A stretch of 64,000 nt of DNA from Takakia lepidozioides. Lineage: Eukaryota > Streptophyta > Takakiopsida > Takakiales > Takakiaceae. The stretch's first letter is position 1. Every line of letters begins with the position of its first letter. Both the position numbers and the translations under genes were made by a program. Shown one piece after another: positions 57,408 through 64,000 of this stretch. Location of the stretch: assembly GCA_030704615.1 (NCBI GenBank), contig CM060734.1:4030001-4094000 (forward strand), written 5' to 3'. The notes below the pieces were generated by a model, which saw nothing but the letters and a program-made list of their open reading frames with translations, was not told the DNA's origin and ran no database searches.

Positions 57408-57805
57408 TATCGTGGAATATTACTTGTGAAGTTGCACAATCCCATTCATGTAACATCGAATGGTAAGTCGAATGACGTACTTTACATCATAAAATTATAA
57501 AGATAAGATCGATTGAATGAAGTTATTAATAAATTGATAGATGTATGACATAAACAGATGATTCAAGAAGATAATATACAAATGAAAAGTAAACATCCAT
57601 ACCATGCTTATAGTATAGTAGTACCTGAACCAATGTATTGCAAGTTTTCAATTGATGGATTAAAACGTTGAATGGAATAAGGTTGGATTTCAATGAAACA
57701 TGTGGATTATCTTTCAAAATATTTAGGGATCATTCCGATGTTCATATGACAACCAAATATTGTGGAAGAGTGTCATGTAGATTCAGCTATAAAGTCATTG
57801 AACCA

Positions 57806-58560
57806 AGCTGGAATTAGGTTTTAGGTTATAGAGTTTGCTAGGGTACATTGAAACATAGTACTTGGTATGAATGGAAAAGAAAATATGGGAAAGTGTACAG
57901 ATGACTTGGCACCTATGAAAATTTGTTAATGAAATATCTCAACCACAGATTGTATCCAAATTTCTATGAGGAATGTGAATCAAACAGTGGAGTTTGGTTT
58001 AGGGTTTAGGGTTTTAGAAAACTGTAAATGGACAAACAATTATGGAGTTTGAGTCTTTACCCATACGTATAACAATTTATGAAATATTATCCCCACCACT
58101 TCGACTGTACCCAAAATTGGAAGTAATAAATAAATAAGCATCAAACATTGAAATTAGGTTTTAGGGTATAGAATTTGCGAGGGTACTAACCATAGTACTC
58201 GGTATGAATGGAAAAGAAAATATTGGGAAGGGTACAGATGACTTGTCACCTATGATTTAGGGTTTAGGGAATAAAATTTCCCAACCATAGATTGTATCTA
58301 ATCTATGAAGAATGCGCATCAAACAATGGAGTTACGTTTAAGGGCTTAGGGTTTAGGGTTTAGAGAACTATAAATGGACAAACAATTATGGAATGTGAGT
58401 CAAAAAATGACAGAAATCTAAAGTGTACAAGTAACTTGTCACCTAAGAAATAAGACTTGAATGAAATATCCCAAGGGCCATTCTATTATGCCCAACCTTG
58501 TAACCCTTGAAGAGTGCGCATCAAACATTCGAATTAGGTTTAGGGTATATGGTTTAAGAT
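57806..58560 (+). repeat. ~335-bp tandem repeat containing telomere-like TTTAGGG runs
   Basis: Units start near 57806 and 58146 with GGAATTAGGTTTTAGG or GAAATTAGGTTTTAGG, followed in each by GGTATGAATGGAAAAGAAAA, GTACAGATGACTTG and AACTRTAAATGGACAAACAA. A third, partial unit follows 58385. Telomere-type runs occur at ~58003 (GTTTAGGGTTTAGGGTTTT), ~58255 (ATTTAGGGTTTAGGG) and ~58345 (CTTAGGGTTTAGGGTTTAG). Confidence 0.75.
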
Positions 58561-59087
58561 GAGGACAATGTAAGGACTGAAGGCCCCAGAAGTATTATCT
58601 TTAGAAGGTCCTAATAAGATAAACAGACCCAAGATAAATTGACCTGAGATGACACGGAATAACGGGTGGCAAAGCGAGGTTCAGGACTGATTAGTGACAA
58701 AGAAAATTGAGACGAATCTTAAGATAGTCCGAAAAGGTAGTAAAGGAAATGTAACTCTGTACTTGAAGCCAGACTTACAGAAAGCTACTGACGAGTAATG
58801 GGAGAAGATGCACAAGATTCAGAAGCAGTAAACAGCGAGAAAGCTTGTCCATTGAAGCAACAACTTTCACAAATTGCCACGCGGTTTATACTCAGGACAT
58901 TTTTTAGACCAATCATATCGAGCCCAACAATACGACCATGTGGACCGAGAATGAAGGAGATGGGCGAATCTGTTGAGGAGAAGACACTTTGGTGAGAACC
59001 AGAGAACCAAAAGAAATGGGTGTAATGTGAGAGAGGAACTGCAAAGAGAAGGAAGCAGTGACATCAGGAAAACTAGGAACTCCGGAT

Positions 59088-59102
59088 GATCACTCGAGGT
59101 TC
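59088..59102 (+). repeat. Inverted, diverged copy of the GATC..GAGGTTC motif
   Basis: GATCACTCGAGGTTC on the plus strand, three mismatches from the motif and in opposite orientation, just beyond the 3' end of the transposase-like gene. A shorter GCGAGGTTC lies at 58674 in the same orientation. Confidence 0.5.
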
Positions 59103-60214
59103 CTGAAACGTTACAAAGATGAGGTCCGGATAAAAGCTGGTGGCTGGCAAAGAAGGTAGATTAATATTTGAAGACGTGAAGAGAAACAAATGGAGAGTGG
59201 AGGTAAAACATTAGTTTTATTCTTGAAAACATGCCGAGGAGTGAACCTCCACAATATGTCATTGTCAACCTTGATCTCCGCCCAATGTTGCATTGTCTTC
59301 ATTGTCTGACTATTGATTGGCCTCATCCAAATTTGCTCGTGTTTTCTCCGCCTCCACCGCGGTAATTTTCTTAGAGCTATTACGTGTCGTGTTTTTTCTG
59401 GCGGGCATTGTCCAAACAACAAAATTAATGTGAATCCACTGAGGGGGATCATCTGGATTGAACTCCCAAACTTTGGACCAACAATCTCTATACCTGTCCA
59501 AATCGGAAGAGCTACCTCTTTTCTTGGGTCTCCACCATTCGACGTGAACCTTCTTAAAATTCCTGGATCCTTTGTCGCGGACCACATCCGATATTACCAT
59601 CCCCATCCAAACTGGAAACATCACAGTATCTACTGATCGAACCAAGACGAAGAATCCGTTCTCAATGTCCTTGAACAGATTTAGAGGCTGCTTCGGTCTA
59701 TCACACCGGGGGCCACAATACGGCTCCATGACTTTATCTTCTTCCGACAGATCATCCTCTGCAGGTGTATGGATTCCGGCTCTGTGGTGGTTGATAGCCC
59801 ACTTGGTTGAGGGCCAAAAACCCTCTTTAAGTGCGATTGAATGTCGTGATTCTCCAGGAATGGGAAGATCAAGTTCTGCAAGGATTGCTTCCCAATATTG
59901 ATCATACTGTATCATGATGTCACGATAATGATTGTCAAGCAACATCCCCTTCTTCCAGAACTCCCTATATTTTTTAATTCCAGTTTTGATAAAAGACTGT
60001 TTATCGGATGAGTCATCTCCCACACCCCAAATTGGTGTTTTTTTTACAGCCCTGGGTTGTACTGCTACATGCAACTTTGGAGATCCATTGGGATTCAACT
60101 TCCACATCTTCACCGCACATTTTTTGGGGAGCCACTCAGAATCAGTAGCAAACTTCTTAAACTTCATGACAGGCCAACCATCTTCATCTACATAGAATCG
60201 AAATATCTGTTTGC

Positions 60215-61183
60215 CCAACTAAAGCCTCTTTTCCATCGAGAATGCAACCGTCCACATACGCCTTGAAATCTGGCACCTCTTGAATGATTTGAGGAATAAA
60301 TTGCAGATCTTGAGAGATCATAAAAAACCTCATAAGATCGGAGAGAACGTAGGTGCTGTTTTGATTCAGCTTCTTCGATAAATAACTGAAGAATCCGTCG
60401 ATGTCCTCATGGGTATGGCCAACCATGAGAAATCCTATCTGAATCTCCTCAAACACTCCTCTCACAGTTAGGAGCGATAAAAAAGCCAGCATCCACCTGT
60501 TTTTGTTTTCCTTCACGCAGTTGTCCAACTGCAGGTAGAGTTTTTCTTTTTTTCTTCTCCTTATTGCCGAAAGGTTTCAAGACATTGAGACACCTCGATT
60601 TACCCTTCATGAGAGATTCGAAAAAGGAATTCTGAGGTGGGTGGTCAAAGATGTTACGACTTTCGCGGCAAGATGGCTTCTCTAGTTGGCGGAGGCATCT
60701 TGCTAGAGAGCCAATCGTGAAGTTCAGGTCTCCCGGCCAGAAGTCCAGGGAGTACTGTCCGTAGGCTCCGTCCCCATGGCCATGGGTGACCATGCCGGTT
60801 AGCGAGATTGGAAGCTGACATGAGCCGGAGACCATCTTGTTCGTCGTCTGCAACCTTGGAATAGCTATTTTCCGATGATCCATCTTGTCATGAATGATGC
60901 AGAGGAACTCGGACGGCATCATAGCTGACTCATTCCTCCAGCTGTGATAGAGTCTCCTGCAAGACTCCTGAAGCCTAAGGTGCTTATCAAGTGCTTTCTT
61001 GTGCGAGGCCTGCTCATCGCTACGTTTGACCGACTTCTTGATTAGGTCTTTGAGCATCTCACAGTCTGTGCATTTGGCAAACGTGCTACCACTTTTTCTA
61101 ACCTCGACATTGGGAGAAATCCGTTGTCTGATTCTGCTGACGGCTGCTTGGGAGATAGGCTTCAACCTACATATTTTATTCGC
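60215..61183 (-). pseudogene. Core domain of the DUF7869-like transposase
   Basis: The exon starting at 61183 carries a CTDC zinc-like pair, a His/Arg-rich helix region, CIIHDKMDHRK (first acidic site), HGHGDGAYGQYSLDFWPGDL and a Lys-rich linker. After an A-tract slip or an intron ending CTGCAG at 60529, the second part carries LQLDNCVKENKNR and VGHTHEDIDGFFS, giving Asp, Asn and Glu/Asp candidates for an RNase H-type active site. The same motif order is conserved in family members known to me. Nucleotide-level breaks suggest that it is decaying. Confidence 0.65.
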
Positions 61184-61206
61184 CTGCAAGACAGACAGGG
61201 GGGAAT

Positions 61207-61221
61207 GAACCTCGCGCGATC
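61207..61221 (-). repeat. GATCGCGCGAGGTTC motif, copy 1 (in intron)
   Basis: GAACCTCGCGCGATC on the plus strand, inside the 144-bp intron of the DUF7869-like gene. Confidence 0.7.
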
Positions 61222-62633
61222 ACCCGAGCTTTAATAGTGAGAGGTCTGATACATTGCGTGGAAGCAAAACTGGGAAGGTCCCAAAAAATATAGAATTCGG
61301 AAAGTGGTAAAAAAAAAAAAAACTGACCTCATTACACTCCTCACGAATTTTTTTCCAGTTCAGTTCAGGTGGCAGAACTCGAAGAGTATCTCTCCTTCCG
61401 TCTCCAATACAGCGGGTCTTATGAGGCATGAGATCAGAATTTATGTTTATAATCGACATTAAGTTTCCTTCAGCTTGACGAGTTTGTGGACGGGGCCGTT
61501 TCACTCCGGAATTCCCGTGCAACGATGTAACCACACCCTCTCTGCTTAGTTTTTTGTATTCCATGTAGGTTGAACGACTGATTCCGTGAATTGTCCACCA
61601 AGCTGTCTCACACACATCAACGCCCTCAATGGTTATGTAGGCCTTTGTCGAAACCTCGTCGATTCGATGAAGTCTTTTGAGAACATCAAAACCGAGCTCT
61701 CTCCGTTCGTCGTAAGAGGATCCCCAATAAACGGTCCGGATAGCGAGTGTTTTTCTCTAGTCGAAATATTGGCAACACTGTAAATTGCAACATTGTTTGC
61801 TGCTGACTTCTCGAACTGCCTGCAGAGAGAGACGAGTATTTATCTTTTTGGAATCGTCTTTTTTTTTTATCTTTTTTTGGTCTGTTGAAATGCCGGTATG
61901 TTGCTTTTTTCACACCTTTCTCATTGTGACCAATATCTATTTGTTCCCGGCTATTGATGAAACTATGAAGCTCATGTGACAATGTCCTGCCATTATCAAT
62001 CAACCAAGTCTACGTCAATGGCCAGTTCACGAGACACATGAGATTGGCCGAACCGCCATTCAAAATCCTTGTAACGAGCACCCCGACGTGATGTTCTCCA
62101 ACTTTCTCACAAAGTATCACCTCGTCAAGATGACATGCTTGAATTCTGCCCTCGTACAAAGCACTTTGTTCATTTCCAAGGAGAATACACAATTTATTTC
62201 TCCAACTGTCTCTACCCATAGCAACATCATTATTCGGAGACGACCTTGACATGTCATATTCAATTTGTTCATTGAATTTTGGATGGTAATCAGCCCCAGA
62301 TGTCAATTCGACCTCCGAGAACCGAGGAACCTCATTGTTGGTGTTGGTATCAGTCCCAGTATCTTTTTGAATTTGCACCACATCCCAAACGACAGGTGTT
62401 CCGATTGCTTCTCCCAAAGAATCCGCATCCATGTGCGGATATGGCAACGACACAGAAGAATGTGCGGATCGCAAGACACTATAACAACAGATATTGTGGA
62501 CCTGTTTAGCTGTCGTCCATGGCAACTTCCGCAACCAGTCACGTTGAGACATTCTGCTGTTGCGACGATAGAGTTCGAGCCCTCAAGAGTGAGAAAAACT
62601 TGTTGACCAGTTTGGAACAACGACATTTCCACG

Positions 62634-62648
62634 AACCTCGCGCGATCG
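62634..62648 (-). repeat. GATCGCGCGAGGTTC motif, copy 2
   Basis: Identical 15-mer, ending two bases before the GTG GAA ATG at the start of the transposase reading. Confidence 0.7.
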
Positions 62649-62774
62649 CGTGTGTATCCTACAGTAGAGATTCTGGTGATTAATGATTCGGCACTATATC
62701 GATGGACACTAAGAAAGAGTGAAACAATAAGTTACTGAAGTTTGTTTAAAAAAACTGAGGATGAAGATGAAAAA

Positions 62775-62789
62775 GAACCTCGCGCGATC
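62775..62789 (-). repeat. GATCGCGCGAGGTTC motif, copy 3
   Basis: Identical 15-mer upstream of the transposase-like gene. It is followed on the plus strand by GCCCGCGTTTAGGG. Confidence 0.7.
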
Positions 62790-64000
62790 GCCCGCGTTTA
62801 GGGTTATAATGATTTGGATATTGAAAATAGAACTCGGACTCTCGGATTGTCTACTAAAATGTAGAACGTAGATCTCTTTTGGTCGAAACAGAAATTTGTA
62901 GAAACTTAAAGGATTTGCTAAAGCTACGACCCGAATGCACAACATTGTCTACGACTCCATAACAAAAATAGAACCACATCGACGGACGTTCGCGCGTGGT
63001 TCAGATGGATGAAATGAATGATGGATGAATAATGGTAGACGACTTTCGGATGACAAGTCAACAAATGGATGAATAAATGAAACATGGATGAACGAAACAG
63101 CTATAGTGCGAGTGATCATTCGAAGTACATAAAACGGTCGGGTGTGTATGTAAGATCTTTGCAGACAGTGGATGGGAACAAAGGAGCAGAGAGACAGAAG
63201 AGAAACCCAGATGAAGTGGAGATGCTCTCAATATTGAAAGGAGTACAAAAGGAAGAATGAACGTAAAACAGACAGTCCTGAAGATCAGCGAGCCAGAGCA
63301 ACTGAGAGGGAAAAAATGGCATGCGTGCACAGGGCAGGCTCTTATACGGATTGTCAAACAGTGCAGTACGAGGTCGACGTGTTCACATTACAGAGGTGCG
63401 TTTTGGAGTGTCATGGATCGACAAATTGTCGCCCTGGATATGCTCTTTCGTGTAATCTAGTGGCTATTATGTGTCCTCCAGAGCATAAATTCAAGTAGGA
63501 GTCTAAAATCCACCGAACATTAATGGGTCTCTAAGTTATTGCGTCCAACGCGAATAACTAACGGATTCAAGATCTGGAATCTGACATCCAAAGCACCAGA
63601 GAAGCAGAAAATCCAATGTTGAATTAATGATACAAGAGAAGAAATAGTCGGCGACGAAAGTGGCCGCCTCTTAAGGCCATTGTGATGAGCCGGCGGCCAT
63701 CTATGGCATGGTGACATTACGTAGCTGCAATGAACGTGGGGCCGTAGATGAGGTGTAGGTAGAGAAAACGTGAGACCGATCAAATCCCAGATGCACGTCC
63801 CGACACCTCATTATTGAACCTATGAATAATATTTTATCATTGGATGAAATAAGAGCCTTCGCGGATGAAACAGACGTATACTGGATGAGATGACTGCCCT
63901 AGTGGATGATTCAACTCCCCTCATGGATGAGCGCCGTCACGGGAACCCGTAATAATTCCAGGGTGTTCACTTTATGAAGGCGTCGGATTGCCGCGCCTAA
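62790..64000. other. No gene recognised; dispersed GGATGA motifs
   Basis: TGGATGA/GGATGAA recurs at least ten times (63004-63095 and 63830-63930), for example GATGGATGAAATGAATGATGG and GGATGAGATGACTGCC. Open frames here show no domain. Confidence 0.45.

Larger units (their letters stand above)
59310..62632 (-). pseudogene. DUF7869-type transposase-like gene (LDNC/GHTHEDID), intron-containing and frameshifted
   Basis: Pieces in transcript order: GSNSIVATAECLNV...ISVVIVSCDPH (62632 on), SLPYPHMDADSLGEAIGTPV (62550-62010), DERRELGFDVLKRLHRIDEV and CETAWWTIHGISRSTYMEYK (61760-61328), FAKCTDCEMLKDLI...IHDKMDHRKIAIPRLQ (61183 on), QLDNCVKENKNRWMLAFLSL and GFLMVGHTHEDIDGFFSYLS (60528-60215), and KQIFRFYVDEDGWPVMKFKK to the stop at 59310. 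The D...K/D...GHTHEDID series is the signature of the widespread DUF7869 family, which I believe to be transposase-derived. A clear intron is 61184-61327 (GAG|GTCAGT ... TTGCAG|GCG). Frame slips occur near an A-tract at ~60560 and at ~60215. Confidence 0.65.

Noticed and set aside
59313..59901. Plus-strand frames of ~108 codons
   Set aside because: They are opposite-strand shadows of the DUF7869-like transposase C-terminal frame.
1..64000. CRISPR array, bacterial operon or phage system
   Set aside because: Spliced genes, LINEs, SINEs and telomere-like repeats show a eukaryotic nuclear region; no CRISPR-like spacing was seen.

Overview
The window is nuclear DNA from a repeat-rich streptophyte (green plant lineage). 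Three things point that way: a plant-type RSH1 gene with a transit-peptide-like N-terminus, a plant-type leishmanolysin-like protease with EGF modules and about 17 exons, and interstitial TTTAGGG-type motifs. Nothing here fixes the species. The long repeat-filled introns would fit a charophyte alga or an early-diverging land plant, but that is inference.

Two host genes can be reconstructed. (1) An RSH1 (RelA/SpoT homologue, ppGpp metabolism) gene on the minus strand runs from its start codon at 23109 to the left edge. I resolved 15 exons by splice signals and reading phase (782 codons); the 3' exons lie outside the window. Its introns are swollen with LINE fragments, including one intron of 10.3 kb (3659-13984) and one of 4.3 kb (15962-20232). 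(2) A leishmanolysin-like M8 metallopeptidase gene on the plus strand has 17 phase-consistent exons from 46728 to 55140 (889 residues); only the first, start-codon exon is missing.

The rest is mobile DNA. One APE-type LINE family is present as several truncated or internally deleted copies (7.4-8.1, 9.5-11.6, 12.0-13.9, 16.1-20.1, 30.1-32.6 and 33.1-33.7 kb). A second LINE with an ATTTC pentamer tail lies at 6.2-7.4 kb and a third with a zf-RVT domain and A-rich tail at 42.8-43.9 kb. Three tRNA-derived SINE-like heads are visible. A gag-protease retroelement remnant (28.0-40.8 kb) is split by a 10,314-bp DNA transposon at 29206-39519. That transposon has perfect 17-bp terminal inverted repeats and a 6-bp CTAGAG target duplication. 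It carries a frameshifted transposase-like gene of a family I cannot name, and two LINE fragments nested inside it.

At 58.7-62.8 kb lies a second, minus-strand transposase-like gene (LDNC...GHTHEDID type, DUF7869-like). It is accompanied by copies of a GATCGCGCGAGGTTC motif. Tandem repeats occupy 25.55-25.95, 26.4-27.07 and 57.8-58.55 kb.

The strongest candidate for something undescribed is the 10.3-kb TIR transposon: its ends, target duplication and in-frame insertion site can all be read directly from the sequence.
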